In this document: one piece after another, positions 1-10,424 of the stretch
How the letters are laid out: the number at the start of each line of letters is the position of its first letter
Numbering within the stretch: the first letter of the stretch is position 1
Assembly (NCBI GenBank): GCA_002841945.1
Contig: PHBI01000037.1
Span: 1 to 64,000, forward strand
Reading direction: 5' to 3'
Source: Deltaproteobacteria bacterium HGW-Deltaproteobacteria-14
Lineage (GTDB): Bacteria > Myxococcota_A > UBA9042 > PHBI01
DNA: 64,000 bases
Made by a program: the position numbers and the translations under genes
Notes under the pieces: generated by a model
Databases searched by the model: none
Told to the model about the DNA's origin: nothing
The model's input: only the letters and a program-made list of their open reading frames with translations

Positions 1-92
1 ACCGCCGCCGCCGCCACCGTAGGGCGCGCCGCCGCCGCCGCCACCGTAGGGCGCACCGCCCCCGCCGCCACCGTAGGGCGCGCCGCCACCGC
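1..92 (-). repeat. 27-bp tandem repeat encoding GAPYGGGGG-type units in the SSB tail
   Basis: 'accgtaggg' recurs at 16, 43 and 70 (period 27 bp), encoding Gly-rich 9-aa units; array runs to the window edge. Confidence 0.85.
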
Positions 93-447
93 CGCCGCCA
101 CCGCCCTGGCCGCCACCGAGGAACGTCATCTCGCGGGCGACGACCTCGGTGGAATACTTCTTCTGGCCGGTCGCCTGGTCGTCCCAGGAGCGGGTCTGAA
201 TCCGCCCCTCGATGTAGACCTTCTCGCCCTTCTTCAAGTACCGCTGCGCGAGCTCCGCCAGCTTGGCCCACAGCACCACGCGGTGCCACTCGGTCCGCTC
301 CTGGCGCTGTCCGTCCTTGCCCGTGAAGCTCTCGCTCGTCGCGACCGAGATGGTCGCCACCATCTGGCCCGCCGCGGTCGTGCGGACCTCGGGGTCGGCC
401 CCGAGGTTGCCGATGATGATCGCCTTGTTGACGCTGCCACCAGCCAT
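1..447 (-). CDS. ssb: Single-stranded DNA-binding protein, C-terminus truncated by window edge
   Basis: Reverse-strand translation [40 protein letters not shown]...[42 protein letters not shown] is a canonical SSB OB-fold followed by a Gly-rich tail; start ATG at 447. Confidence 0.95.
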   Translation of the reverse strand, partial: MAGGSVNKAIIIGNLGADPEVRTTAAGQMVATISVATSESFTGKDGQRQERTEWHRVVLWAKLAELAQRYLKKGEKVYIEGRIQTRSWDDQATGQKKYSTEVVAREMTFLGGGQGGGGGGGGAPYGGGGGGAPYGGGGGGAPYGGGGGG

Positions 448-448
448 C

Positions 449-1933
449 TTAAACCTCGCCGTCGAGCAGTTCGAGCAGGGTGAGCACGCCGAAGCCGGTG
501 CCGCCCTTGGCGACCGACGGCTCGGGCTTCTCGGTGTACGCCGGCCCCGCGATGTCGAGGTGGGCCCAGGTCACGTCGCCGACGAACTCGGAGAGGAAGA
601 TCCCCGCCGTCAGCGCGCCACCCCAGCGCTCACCGACGTTCTTCATGTCGGCGATGGGGCTCTTGAGCATCGCCTTGAGCTTCTTCGTCAGCGGCAGCGG
701 CCACACGTCCTCGCCCGCCCGCGCCGCGGCCCCCGCGACCTTGTCCCGGAACCCGTCGTCGTTGCCCATCAGCCCCGCAGTGTGCGGCCCGAGCGCGACC
801 ATACAGGCCCCGGTCAGGGTCGCCAGGTCGACGATGCGCCCCACGCCGAGCTCCGCCGCGTAGGTCAGCGCGTCCGCTAGGACCAGCCGCCCCTCGGCGT
901 CGGTGTTCATGATCTCGACAGACTTGCCGTTCTTCGCGTGGAACACGTCGCCGGGCTTGTAGGCCGAACCGCTCACCAGGTTCTCGCAGGTCGGCACGAT
1001 CCCGTGCACGACGTACTTCGGCGCGAAGGCGGCGACCGCCTTCATCGCCCCGAGGACAGCGGCGGCGCCGGCCATGTCCATCTTCATGTCTTCCATCGAG
1101 CCGGTGGGCTTGATGTTGTAGCCGCCGGCGTCGAACGTGATGCCCTTGCCGACCAGCGCGATCGACGGCGTGTTCGCGTCGGCTCCCTCGGGACGCCAGG
1201 TCAGGTGGATGAAGCGCGGCGGCTCGTCGCTGCCGGACCCGACGGCGGTGAGCAGGTTCATCCCCTGCTCGGCGATGGCCGACTCGTCAAGGATCCGCAC
1301 CTCGAGCCCCTCGGCTGCGGCGATCTCGCTCGCGACCTCGGCGAGCCGGGTCGGGGTGATCTCGCGCGGCGGCCCGTTGACCAGATCCCGCGCCAGGTTC
1401 ACCGCCTCGGCCGCCCGCGTCGCGCGCGCCGCCACCCGCTCGAGCGCCTTGGCGTCCGCGCCGGCCACGGCCACGAGCATGCGCTCACAGGTCGTCGCCT
1501 CGACGTCTCGGGTGAGGTACTTGTGGTAGCGGTAGCTCGCGAGCACCGCCCCGAGGGTCGCGAAGTGCACCGACGCCGCGGCGTCGAGCCCCTCCGGAGC
1601 GACCAGCGCGCAGCCGGTCAGGTGGCGCGCGTTCGCCTCGTCGCAGGCCGCGGCGGCGAGCCCGCGCAGCTCCTTCGGAGCGAACTCGGCGCGCTTGCCT
1701 GCGCCGAGCAGCAGGTAGCGCTGGGCCGGGCCGTCGTTGGCGTGGACGAGCAGGCTCTTGCCAGGCTCCGCCTTGAAGCCCTCCTCGTCGGCGATGCGAC
1801 CGAGGAGCCCGCCCGCCGCCTGGTCGACCGCGTCGAAGTCGGCGCCGCGACCGCCCTCGTCGGCGAACACGGGGACCGCGAGCAGCGGCGTCTCGACCTC
1901 GGTGGCCCGGCTGGTTGGCAACGCGACTCTCAT
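449..1933 (-). CDS. pepA: Leucyl aminopeptidase (M17 family)
   Basis: Contains [35 protein letters not shown] and [17 protein letters not shown], the M17 signature motifs. ORF opens at 1972; ATG at 1933 (MRVALP) preferred. Confidence 0.93.
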   Translation of the reverse strand: MRVALPTSRATEVETPLLAVPVFADEGGRGADFDAVDQAAGGLLGRIADEEGFKAEPGKSLLVHANDGPAQRYLLLGAGKRAEFAPKELRGLAAAACDEANARHLTGCALVAPEGLDAAASVHFATLGAVLASYRYHKYLTRDVEATTCERMLVAVAGADAKALERVAARATRAAEAVNLARDLVNGPPREITPTRLAEVASEIAAAEGLEVRILDESAIAEQGMNLLTAVGSGSDEPPRFIHLTWRPEGADANTPSIALVGKGITFDAGGYNIKPTGSMEDMKMDMAGAAAVLGAMKAVAAFAPKYVVHGIVPTCENLVSGSAYKPGDVFHAKNGKSVEIMNTDAEGRLVLADALTYAAELGVGRIVDLATLTGACMVALGPHTAGLMGNDDGFRDKVAGAAARAGEDVWPLPLTKKLKAMLKSPIADMKNVGERWGGALTAGIFLSEFVGDVTWAHLDIAGPAYTEKPEPSVAKGGTGFGVLTLLELLDGEV

Positions 1934-2166
1934 GTCCCCCCCTGGTGGTGTTCCGTAAGACCAGAGGTTCAATCACAACCACTCGCCCATCGCAAGGACA
2001 CAGACCCGCCGACCGGCACGCGCCACCCGTCGACCAGGCGGCGGCTCGCGCTCCCCTCGCCGCTCCCCTCGCGTCCCCCCGGGCGGGCTTTCGGTCCGAC
2101 GCCGTTCGTGTACGATGCCCCTCGTCCCCGGCACCTAGACGCTCCGGATGGAGGGCCGCGCGCACC

Positions 2167-3387
2167 ATGACCGACACCGCACGCCCGATCGTCGTCCAGA
2201 AGTACGGCGGCAGCTCGCTCGCGACCATCGAGAAGGTCCGCGCCGTCGCGGAGCGGATCGCGGCGACCGTCGAGCAGGGTTACCGCGTCGTCGCGGTCGT
2301 CAGCGCGATGGGCAAGACCACCGACGGCCTCTTGTCTCAGGCCAAGGCGCTCAGCCCCAACCCGGCGCCGCGCGAGCTCGACATGTTGATGAGCGTCGGC
2401 GAGCGCATCTCCACGGCGCTGTTGGCCATCGCCCTCGAGGACCTCGGGCACCGCGCCATCTCGTTCACCGGCTCGCAGTCCGGCATCATCACCAACACCC
2501 GCCACAACCGCGCCCGCATCGTCGAGGTCCGCCCCTACCGCCTGCTCGACGAGCTCGACGACGGCAAGGTCGTCGTCGTCGCCGGCTACCAGGGGGTCAG
2601 CTACGCTCGCGAGATCACGACCCTCGGCCGCGGCGGCACCGACACCAGCGCCGTGGCCCTGGCCGCCGCCCTCGGCGCTGCGTGGTGCGAGATCTGCAGC
2701 GACGTCGACGGCGTCTACACCGCCGATCCGCGGGTCGTGAGCGACGCGACCCGCCTCGACGAGCTGACCCACGAGGAGATGATCGCGCTCGCCCGGAGCG
2801 GCGCCAAGGTCCTCAACCAGGACTGCGTCGAGTACGCCTCCCACCACGGCGTCGCCATCTTCGCCAAGTCGACCTTCGGCCCCCGCGACGACGCCGGCAC
2901 CGTCGTCCGCGTGAACCCGGCGGCCGGCCCCCGCCCGGTCTCCGCCCTCGCCCACCGCAAGATGGTGCTCGAGACCACCCTGCGGCCCGGCCACGACGCC
3001 GCGGCGCTGGTCGACATCCTCGAGCACGCCGGCGCCATGCCGCACGCCCTCGTCGGCGGCGGGCGGGACCCGCTGCGCGCCATCATCCCGGTCGACGACG
3101 CGCACCGCCTCGGGACGCTGCGCGCGCGCCTCGTCGAGCGCTTCGGCGCCGAGGTCGAGATCCGCGACGACCGCGGGACGATCACCGCGGTCGGCCCCGG
3201 CCTCGGCGAGAGCCCGCACGTGATCAAGCTCGCGGCCACCATCGTGACCGAGCTCGCCGGCGACGATCACCAGGTCGTGCTCGGCCCCCTCGAGCTCAGC
3301 TTCGTCCTCCCGTCGGCCGCGGTCGAGGAGGCCGTGCGACGCCTCCACCACGCCCTCTTCGGGGACAGCGGCGCGGCTTTGCCCTGA
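2167..3387 (+). CDS. lysC: Aspartate kinase
   Basis: [31 protein letters not shown] (KYGGSS motif), [20 protein letters not shown]-terminal ACT-like region. Confidence 0.93.
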   Translation: MTDTARPIVVQKYGGSSLATIEKVRAVAERIAATVEQGYRVVAVVSAMGKTTDGLLSQAKALSPNPAPRELDMLMSVGERISTALLAIALEDLGHRAISFTGSQSGIITNTRHNRARIVEVRPYRLLDELDDGKVVVVAGYQGVSYAREITTLGRGGTDTSAVALAAALGAAWCEICSDVDGVYTADPRVVSDATRLDELTHEEMIALARSGAKVLNQDCVEYASHHGVAIFAKSTFGPRDDAGTVVRVNPAAGPRPVSALAHRKMVLETTLRPGHDAAALVDILEHAGAMPHALVGGGRDPLRAIIPVDDAHRLGTLRARLVERFGAEVEIRDDRGTITAVGPGLGESPHVIKLAATIVTELAGDDHQVVLGPLELSFVLPSAAVEEAVRRLHHALFGDSGAALP

Positions 3388-3415
3388 CGGCGATGACCCC
3401 GTATAACTCACGCGC

Positions 3416-5836
3416 ATGAACGCCTATCCGATCTCGCTCCCGGGTCTCCGCCGACGCCTCGCTACGCCGAGCTGCACGCTCGTTGCCGCGGCGGCGCTGT
3501 TCGCCGCGCTGCCCGCGTGCGGCGACGACACCGCCGCGGGCGCCGACACCGCCGTCGCCGCGGACACCTTCATCTCGAACGACACGTCGGTCCCCATCGA
3601 CACCAGCGGCGGCACCAACAGGGCCCCGGAGCTCGAGCGCATCGGAGACCGCGTCGTCCCGGTGGGGCAGTCCCTCGTCATCGTCGTGAGCGCCAAGGAC
3701 GCCGACAACGACCCCTTGACCTACTCGGTCTTCGGGACGCTGCCGGCCGGCGCGCGCTTCGACAAGGGGGCCCACCGCTTCGAGTGGACCCCCGACAGCG
3801 TGGGGACCGCGGTGTTTCTCACCTTCGTCGTGTCGGACGGCGCCGAGTTCGACCGCGAGACGGTGCGGATCGAGGTCTCGAGCGGCGCCGACCAGCACCC
3901 GCCGGCCTTCGAGAAGGTCGGCGACCAGCAGCTCACGATCGGTAAGGACTTCGACCTGAAGCTCCAGGCGACCGACCCCGACGGCGACGCCCTGACCTAC
4001 GGCAACGAGGGCGCCCTGCCCGCGGGCGCGACCCTGAACGGCGAGACCGGCGCCTTCCACTGGAAGCCCGGCGCGGGCGCGGTCGGCACCGCGCGCGTCA
4101 CGTTCACGGTCAGCGACGGCGCGCTGAGCGACACCATGCCGGTGCGGCTCGTCGTAGGTGACGGCCAGGGCGGCCCCGAGCCGCCGGTGGTGACCCCGGT
4201 CGCGCCGCAGACGGTGGCGGTCGGCCAGGCGCTGTCCTTCACGCTCCAGGCGACCGATCCGAACCAGGACCCCCTGACCTGGGCCATCGACGGTGGCGCC
4301 CCGACGGGCGCGCAGCTCAACGGAGCCACCTTCCAGTGGACCCCGGGGCAGGCCGACGCCGGCAAGGCCTGGGCCGTCGTCTTCAGCGTCACCGACGGGA
4401 CGTACACCGTGCTCACCACGGTGCAGATCAGCGTGACCTCCGGCGGGACCGGGAGCTGCACGCCGGACCCGAACGAGCCCAACGAGGACCTCGCGACCGC
4501 GACGCCGCTCACCGCCGGGACCGTGAGCAAGAGCATCTGCGAGAGCCAGCAGGGGGTCTTCGACCTCGACATCTACAAGGTCGCCGTGGCCGCACAGACC
4601 GAGCTGAAGGTCGAGCTCGCCTTCGACGCCACCGAGGTCGACCTCGACCTCTACATCCTCGACGCGAGCGAGACGTTCTTGGCGGCGAGCGAGTCGGTCG
4701 CCAGCCCAGAGCGCGCCAGCTACGTCGAGGCGAGCGGCCGCGACCTCTTCATCGCGGTCGTCGGCTTCGGAGACGCCCCGATCAAGGCCAGCTACACCCT
4801 GACCGTGACCCTCGGCCCGGCGCCGACCGACGTCTGCGTCGACGACAGCTACGAGCCCAACGACACCCCCGCCACCGCCAAGCCGGTGCCGAGCGGCGCC
4901 CTCGCCATCTGCGGCGGCGACACCGACTTCTGGACCCTGCCGGTCGGCTGCGGGCAGCGCGTCGAGATCGGCCTGGACATCACCGGCGACGGCGCCGACG
5001 ACGACCTCGACATGCGCCTCTACAACACCGCCACGGCGAGCGGCGCGCCGGTCGCGACCGCCGAGACCGAGGACAGCTTCGAGATCATCGACGTCCCGGC
5101 GGCCGCCAAGCCCGGCACCTGGGTCCTCGAGGTCTACGGCTACACCGACGCCGACGCCGCGGCCTACGAGCTGATCGCCGACGCGACCGGCGGCTGCCAG
5201 GACGACCCGGCCAACAACCACTCGAAGGCGACGGCCGACCCGATCAGCGGGCCGGACGGCTTCGCAACCGGGCTCAAGCTGTGCTGCGCGGACGACTGGT
5301 TCGCGCTCGCCGTCGGCGCCGGCGAGCAGGTGAACGCCTCGGTCACGCCGAGCACCTCGGGGTCCGCCGGGCTGCGCGCGCTCGCGAGCGACGCGACGAC
5401 CCAGCTCGCCGCCAAGGCGCCGAGCGCCGCCGGGGTGCAGCTGCAGTTCACGGCGGCCACCGCCGGGACCTACTACCTCGTCGCGACCGGCGCGGTGGGG
5501 ACCAGCTACGCCCTCGACTGGACCGTCGGAGGCGGCGGCGCGTGCACGGCGCTGTCCTGCGACGTCTATAACGTGTGCGACGGCGGGACCGGCGCGTGCG
5601 TGTCCGACTGGTGCACCGGGCCCGGACAGTGCCCGAGCGGGCACGAGTGCATCGAGACGTATTGCGCAAACGCGTGCACGAGCGACAGCGGCTGTCGCAG
5701 TGGGTACGCGTGCAAGCACTTCGCTGGTACTTCGCGTTGCGGCCTGGCCGGGACCGGAGCCGCCGGGGCGAGCTGCGACGACCACACCGAGTGCGCTGGG
5801 GCGCTCATCTGCTCAACGGGGAAGAAGTGTCAGTAG
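3416..5836 (+). CDS. Secreted lipoprotein with three Ig-like (He_PIG/cadherin-like) repeats, PPC-type domains and a Cys-rich C-terminus
   Basis: Lipobox-like ALPACG; D/T-rich linker; three units of about 85 aa (xVGQxLxxxxxAxDxDxDPLTY...LPAGAxxxxxxxxFxWTPxxxxxGTxxxxFxVSDG); DxYEPNDxxxxA PPC-like motifs. Confidence 0.8.
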   Translation: MNAYPISLPGLRRRLATPSCTLVAAAALFAALPACGDDTAAGADTAVAADTFISNDTSVPIDTSGGTNRAPELERIGDRVVPVGQSLVIVVSAKDADNDPLTYSVFGTLPAGARFDKGAHRFEWTPDSVGTAVFLTFVVSDGAEFDRETVRIEVSSGADQHPPAFEKVGDQQLTIGKDFDLKLQATDPDGDALTYGNEGALPAGATLNGETGAFHWKPGAGAVGTARVTFTVSDGALSDTMPVRLVVGDGQGGPEPPVVTPVAPQTVAVGQALSFTLQATDPNQDPLTWAIDGGAPTGAQLNGATFQWTPGQADAGKAWAVVFSVTDGTYTVLTTVQISVTSGGTGSCTPDPNEPNEDLATATPLTAGTVSKSICESQQGVFDLDIYKVAVAAQTELKVELAFDATEVDLDLYILDASETFLAASESVASPERASYVEASGRDLFIAVVGFGDAPIKASYTLTVTLGPAPTDVCVDDSYEPNDTPATAKPVPSGALAICGGDTDFWTLPVGCGQRVEIGLDITGDGADDDLDMRLYNTATASGAPVATAETEDSFEIIDVPAAAKPGTWVLEVYGYTDADAAAYELIADATGGCQDDPANNHSKATADPISGPDGFATGLKLCCADDWFALAVGAGEQVNASVTPSTSGSAGLRALASDATTQLAAKAPSAAGVQLQFTAATAGTYYLVATGAVGTSYALDWTVGGGGACTALSCDVYNVCDGGTGACVSDWCTGPGQCPSGHECIETYCANACTSDSGCRSGYACKHFAGTSRCGLAGTGAAGASCDDHTECAGALICSTGKKCQ

Positions 5837-7551
5837 ACCACGGTAACTCGCGCTACCTCCAGCGCTCGCCCTACACGTCGACCTACGCCCACATGGGCGA
5901 GATCTACGTCTATCACGACCTCTTCGGCTACATCCTCAAGATGAGCCCGGACATCCTGGCGTTCCTCGAGCGCTTCGAGGGCGACCGCGTGCTGCCCGAG
6001 GAGGTCTGTCGCGACAACGCCAACGCGTTCGGCGAGATGACGCCGGAGTCCTTCGTCGGGATATTCCTGCAGTTCGGCTGCCTCATCATCCCGGGCTACG
6101 ACCAGCTCAAGGACCTCTGGGACTACATCCCGGTCAGGAGCCGCTGGAACGTGTGGACCCGCGTCGGCGGGACGCTGACGTTCTACGCCGCGTGGGGCGA
6201 GCGCGAGCTGGCGAAGGTCGCGCTGACCGAGGCCGAGACGGCGATCTGGGACCGCATCGACGGCGAGGCCAAGCTCGACGACCTCGCCGCCGACTTCGGC
6301 AAGCCCGCGGTGAGCGAGCTCGTGAAGAAGCTCGCCCACAACAGCGTTCAGGCGCTCAAGCTCAGCGCGCTGCCGATGTCGTTCTACAAGCACAAGCAGC
6401 ACATGAAGCCGCCGTACCTGACGAGCACGATGCCGTACGCGCCGTACGACGCGAAGACGGACACGCTGCCGCCGGGCTTCGAGGACATGTTCTCGCCCGA
6501 GGGCTACTACCGCCACGACGTCTCGGACGCGGACGCCCAGTTCGACCATCAGGAGACGACGCTCTCCCACCTCTTCCGGCGGCCCCACCCGGCGCTGCGC
6601 GGGCGGACCTATGGCGAGACGCTCATCGACGCGCTCAAGCGGCGCTGGGCGTCGCTCGAGGTCGGCTCCGGCGGGAAGGTCAAGATCCTCGAGATCGGCG
6701 GCGGCCTCGGCTGGGTGGCGCGGCACGTGACCGAGGCGCTCGAGAAGTTCGGCACCGAGGTCACCTATCACATCCTCGAGCTGAGCCCGACCCTGGCCGC
6801 CAAGCAGCGCGAGAACACCGCGGGGCTGTCGGTCACCATCTTCGAGGGCGACGCGCTCACGGCCGATCTCCCGGGCGACGACTACGATCTCGTCATCTCC
6901 AACGAGATGATCGGCGATCTGACGGCGATCAAGCTCACCCACGCGCAGCTCGGGATGGGCGGCGAGGAGGGGATCGACGACGACGCCTTCGAGGCCGGCC
7001 TCGACACCCTCGGGATCGCCGGCGAGCTGGTCAAGAAGCACACCGTGCCGATCGGCGACGCGCCGGACCCGTTCTACCTCAACGTCGGCGCCTGGCAGCT
7101 GATCGAGCGCCTGTGGGGCGCCATCAAGCCCGGCGGGCACGCGATCCTGACCGAGTTCGGCGAGCTCGGCCGCTACCCGGTGCTGTCGACGCAGCTCGAC
7201 CACCCCGAGCTGTCGATCCACTTCGGCCAGCTGACGATCGTGGCGCGCTCGGTGGGGTTCGAGACGGACTACGAGTTCGTCATGGACCTCATCGACATGA
7301 ACCGCGAGATGAAGGGGCTCGCGACCACGCGCAGCTACTTCCGCGCGCTGACCGCGGCGCTGGCCGACCACGACATCGCGCTCGACAAGTTCGGCTACAC
7401 CAAGCCGATGTTCCTCAACCTCCTCGGCGACAAGCTGCGGCCCGGTAAGACCCTCGGCGAGATCGAGTACGACAACCTCGAGGATCGGCTGATGGGCCTC
7501 GTCCCCCACGAGTTCAAGGCGCTGCTGCTCACCAAGCCCCTCTCGCACTGA
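5827..7551 (+). CDS. Tandem PqqD-like domains fused to a class I SAM-dependent methyltransferase
   Basis: C-terminal EIGGGLGWVARHVTEAL...YHILELSPTLAAKQRE...DLVISNEMIGDL is SAM-MTase-like; N-terminus RYLQRSPYTSTYAHMGEIYVYHDLFGYILKMSPDILAFLERFEG is PqqD-like, followed by a second similar module. GTG start at 5827 overlaps the upstream stop. Confidence 0.65.
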   Translation: MSVDHGNSRYLQRSPYTSTYAHMGEIYVYHDLFGYILKMSPDILAFLERFEGDRVLPEEVCRDNANAFGEMTPESFVGIFLQFGCLIIPGYDQLKDLWDYIPVRSRWNVWTRVGGTLTFYAAWGERELAKVALTEAETAIWDRIDGEAKLDDLAADFGKPAVSELVKKLAHNSVQALKLSALPMSFYKHKQHMKPPYLTSTMPYAPYDAKTDTLPPGFEDMFSPEGYYRHDVSDADAQFDHQETTLSHLFRRPHPALRGRTYGETLIDALKRRWASLEVGSGGKVKILEIGGGLGWVARHVTEALEKFGTEVTYHILELSPTLAAKQRENTAGLSVTIFEGDALTADLPGDDYDLVISNEMIGDLTAIKLTHAQLGMGGEEGIDDDAFEAGLDTLGIAGELVKKHTVPIGDAPDPFYLNVGAWQLIERLWGAIKPGGHAILTEFGELGRYPVLSTQLDHPELSIHFGQLTIVARSVGFETDYEFVMDLIDMNREMKGLATTRSYFRALTAALADHDIALDKFGYTKPMFLNLLGDKLRPGKTLGEIEYDNLEDRLMGLVPHEFKALLLTKPLSH

Positions 7552-7570
7552 CCCCGGGGCGCAGCCGCCC

Positions 7571-7588
7571 GCTGCGTTGCAACGCAGC
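7571..7588. repeat. Perfect 18-bp palindrome GCTGCGTTGCAACGCAGC
   Basis: Read directly; identical to its reverse complement. Confidence 0.95.
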
Positions 7589-7598
7589 ATGAGACACC

Positions 7599-7635
7599 AA
7601 AACGGCGCGCCGGAGTCAATCCGGAGCGCCGTTTT
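7599..7635. terminator. Bidirectional intrinsic terminator between convergent genes
   Basis: AAAACGGCGCGCCGGAGTCAATCCGGAGCGCCGTTTT: long GC stem flanked by A- and T-runs, between converging stops at 7551 and 7657. Confidence 0.88.
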
Positions 7636-7656
7636 GCGTTGCAGCGAGGCAGGTCG

Positions 7657-10266
7657 CTAGCGGACCCAGAGCGAGAAGTTGCAGCCGCTCGTCGTGCCGC
7701 TGCACAGGTGGAGACCGCCACAGGTGGCGTCGGCGCAGTAGGTGCCGTCGCCGACCAGCCAGCGCGCGCTCGTGTAGGAAGGGGGGAGGATCTGGCAGGT
7801 CGTGATGTAGCTCTGCCACTGAAATGAGTCGTCGGTCAGCCCGACGTAGATGTTGCCCTCGGCGTTGGTGTCGATGAGCTGGTCCGCCACGAGGGCGCCC
7901 CCCCACGAGAGGTTGGCGTAGGAGATGTTCTTCGGGTTCGTCGCCGACCACGTGAAGTTGGTCGTGTGGGCGTAGGTCGTCGCCTTGAAGAAGCGGGTCT
8001 TGGTGAACTTCCCGTCGCTCTGCATGCGGTAGACGCCGCTGCCGCCGCGCACCGCGTTGAGGACCGTGTCGGAGAGCTTGAACGTGCCGCCGGTCGGGCT
8101 CGTGGGGGTGTTGAGGGCGCCGTTGGTCTTCCAGCCGGAGGCCTGACCGCCGAGCCCGCGCATCACGAGCGTCCAGCCGCCGCCGTCGCCGGTCATGTCG
8201 CAATACGCCAGGAACGGGGCGATGGAGCCGCCTCCGTCGGGGTCGAGCCGGTAGGTCCCGCTCGCAGCGGTGGGGTGGGCGGCATGGATGGCGTTGCAGC
8301 TCGTGCCCGAGACCACGCCCCAGCGCGCCATGAGGTCCTGCTCGACCTGGGCGCGCTCGCTCGCCGAGAGGATGCGGTCATAGGTCACGAGCTCGCCGAT
8401 CCGCATATCCTCGTAGCCGCCGGAGGAAGTACCCCCGAAGCTGCACGCGCCCGGCTCGAACGCGTTGGCGTTCACCGGGTAGGTGAGGCTCTGGATGACG
8501 ACACCGTTGAGGTAGATGCGCTTGGTCCCGGCAGCGCGGTCGCGCTCGAACACCAGGACCATCGCCTGCGCGGGGGCGAAGACGATCGGGGTGGTGTCCC
8601 ACTGCGCCCCGGTCGCGTAGCGGACGCCGCCCGCGCTCTGCCAGCCGAAGTAGTTGCGCCGATCGACCCCGTCGGAGCAGTTCAGCGCCGCAGCGGTGCC
8701 GGCGATAGCGTCCACGCTCATCGCGACGACGATGCTGCGCGCCGATCCGTCGCCGGCTCCGCGGGTCGCGCCGACGGCGGTGTCGTCGACGCCGTCGAAG
8801 GAGATGGCGCCGAGGCCGTTGAGCCCGGTCGGGGCGTAGACCGCGCCTCCGGAGACCGGGTTGAAGGGGTTGTCGTGCCCGCTCTTGTCGGCGACCGACC
8901 AGCTCGCGCCGCCGCCGCTGACCGTCGCCGGGTCACCGACGTCGGCCCACGAGTCGCAGCCCGGGATCTCGAGCGGGCACAAGAGCGTCTCGCAGTGCGC
9001 GCCGCCGTAGCCAGCCGCGCACCGGCACTGACCGAAGACGCAGCTCCCGCCGTTGTCGCACCCCGCCCCGCAGAACCCGCCGGGCGGCTTCGAGGGCCCG
9101 TAGCCCACGCTGAACGCGCGGTCACCGTCGCCGGTGCCGGTGTAGACCGCGGCGACCGGGCCGGGGCCGTCGAAGCCGAGCGCCTCGGACTGGCAGCTCG
9201 CGTCGAGCGCGACGTCCCACTGTACGTAAGGGTAGACGACGCCGGCGCCGATGGTGCCGTCGTGGACGCCGTCCTCGTCGTCGCCGGCGTCGTCGACGGT
9301 GCCCGCCGCCCGGAGGCGACAGGCGGCGATCGCCGGCTCGCGCACCCCGAGGGCGACGTTCCAGTAGACCTTCTGGGCGCTGACGCCGCCGCTCGTGAGC
9401 AGCTCGACGCCGCGGTAGACGCCGATCTGGTAGAGGTAGCCGTCGGCGGCGCCCTGCCCGGTGAGCACGGCCTGGCAGCTGGCGAGCGCGCCAGCCTCGC
9501 AGAGGTTCCCCGGGCCGCCGGACGGGTCGATGGCGACGTCGGCGACGAAGTCGGTGCCGCCGTTCGGGGCGCTGCAGTCGAACGCGAGGTGGTCGAGGTA
9601 GAGCACCGGGTCGACGCCGACGTCAGCGCCCGGGGTACAGGCGAAGCCGAGGACGTACGTCGTCGCGCGCTGGCCGGTCGCGTCGTGGAGCAGGGTGATG
9701 TCCTCGCAGCCGCCGCCCGCGAGCGCTTGGCAGCAGTCGAGCTTGGCGGCGCAGAAGAGGTCGTTGAAGGACACGGCGACGTCGAAGAAGCCCTGCTCGG
9801 CGGGGCGCGCGAGGGTGACGTCGAAGGTGGCGATGGCGTCGCGGTTGGCGCCGCAGGTGACCGTGCGCGTGAGCGGCCCGGCGGCGCTCGGGTCCTGAAA
9901 CGGCAGCGGCGTACCGGTCACGGTGTCCGCCCCGGCGGCGAAGCTCCCGGCGTCGCTCGGCCCGAGCGGGTCCGCGTAGAGGCCGACGACCCAGACCTTC
10001 ACGACGTTCTCGGGCGCGCCGGCGTCGCAGGGGCCGACGTAGCTGGCCGAGCCGGCGCCGTCGCCGTGCCGCGTCGAGACCAGCCGCCGCTGCCAGACGA
10101 CGTCGCCCAGGGCGTTGTCGACCTCGACGTCCCAGACGACGTCGCCGACACCGCGCAGATCGAGGGCCGCGACCCGCACCTCTACCGCCGCGTCGGGGAC
10201 CGGAGGCGCGTCGATGCACGCGCCTAGCGCGAGCGTCGCGAACGCGATGTGGGTCCGAGGCAGCAC
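7657..10266 (-). CDS. Lipoprotein with novel N-terminal domain, EGF-like segment, LamG/ConA-like domain and fibrinogen-like YCDxxxxGGGW C-terminal domain
   Basis: N-terminal signal with LGACID lipobox; CGAGCDNGGSCVFGQCRCAAGYGGAHCE (EGF-like); YRLDPDGGGSIAPFLAYCDMTGDGGGWTLVMRG (fibrinogen C-like). Confidence 0.82.
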   Translation of the reverse strand: MLPRTHIAFATLALGACIDAPPVPDAAVEVRVAALDLRGVGDVVWDVEVDNALGDVVWQRRLVSTRHGDGAGSASYVGPCDAGAPENVVKVWVVGLYADPLGPSDAGSFAAGADTVTGTPLPFQDPSAAGPLTRTVTCGANRDAIATFDVTLARPAEQGFFDVAVSFNDLFCAAKLDCCQALAGGGCEDITLLHDATGQRATTYVLGFACTPGADVGVDPVLYLDHLAFDCSAPNGGTDFVADVAIDPSGGPGNLCEAGALASCQAVLTGQGAADGYLYQIGVYRGVELLTSGGVSAQKVYWNVALGVREPAIAACRLRAAGTVDDAGDDEDGVHDGTIGAGVVYPYVQWDVALDASCQSEALGFDGPGPVAAVYTGTGDGDRAFSVGYGPSKPPGGFCGAGCDNGGSCVFGQCRCAAGYGGAHCETLLCPLEIPGCDSWADVGDPATVSGGGASWSVADKSGHDNPFNPVSGGAVYAPTGLNGLGAISFDGVDDTAVGATRGAGDGSARSIVVAMSVDAIAGTAAALNCSDGVDRRNYFGWQSAGGVRYATGAQWDTTPIVFAPAQAMVLVFERDRAAGTKRIYLNGVVIQSLTYPVNANAFEPGACSFGGTSSGGYEDMRIGELVTYDRILSASERAQVEQDLMARWGVVSGTSCNAIHAAHPTAASGTYRLDPDGGGSIAPFLAYCDMTGDGGGWTLVMRGLGGQASGWKTNGALNTPTSPTGGTFKLSDTVLNAVRGGSGVYRMQSDGKFTKTRFFKATTYAHTTNFTWSATNPKNISYANLSWGGALVADQLIDTNAEGNIYVGLTDDSFQWQSYITTCQILPPSYTSARWLVGDGTYCADATCGGLHLCSGTTSGCNFSLWVR

Positions 10267-10390
10267 GGGTGTCCTCAGCGTGGTTCTTGGGGTTCACTGC
10301 GGAGCGCGCGTGCACGACCGCATCGCAACATGGGCGTCACCCGACCGCCAGGCTAGGGTTCCACAGTATGCGCGCGGCCACAACGCCACA

Positions 10391-10406
10391 CTGCATTGCA
10401 ATGCAG
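10391..10406. repeat. Perfect 16-bp palindrome CTGCATTGCAATGCAG
   Basis: Read directly; same consensus as the palindrome at 7571-7588. Confidence 0.95.
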
Positions 10407-10424
10407 CGTGGCGCGCGCGGCGCG

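Noticed and set aside
1-92. Possible CRISPR or minisatellite locus at the window start
   Set aside because: The 27-bp repeat is in frame and encodes the SSB Gly-rich tail; no spacers.
3296-5785. 829-aa minus-strand ORF
   Set aside because: Antisense to a domain-rich lipoprotein; V/D/G/R-rich shadow ORF typical of high-GC DNA with no domain.
7966-10227. 753-aa plus-strand ORF
   Set aside because: Shadow of the fibrinogen-like gene; low-complexity translation.
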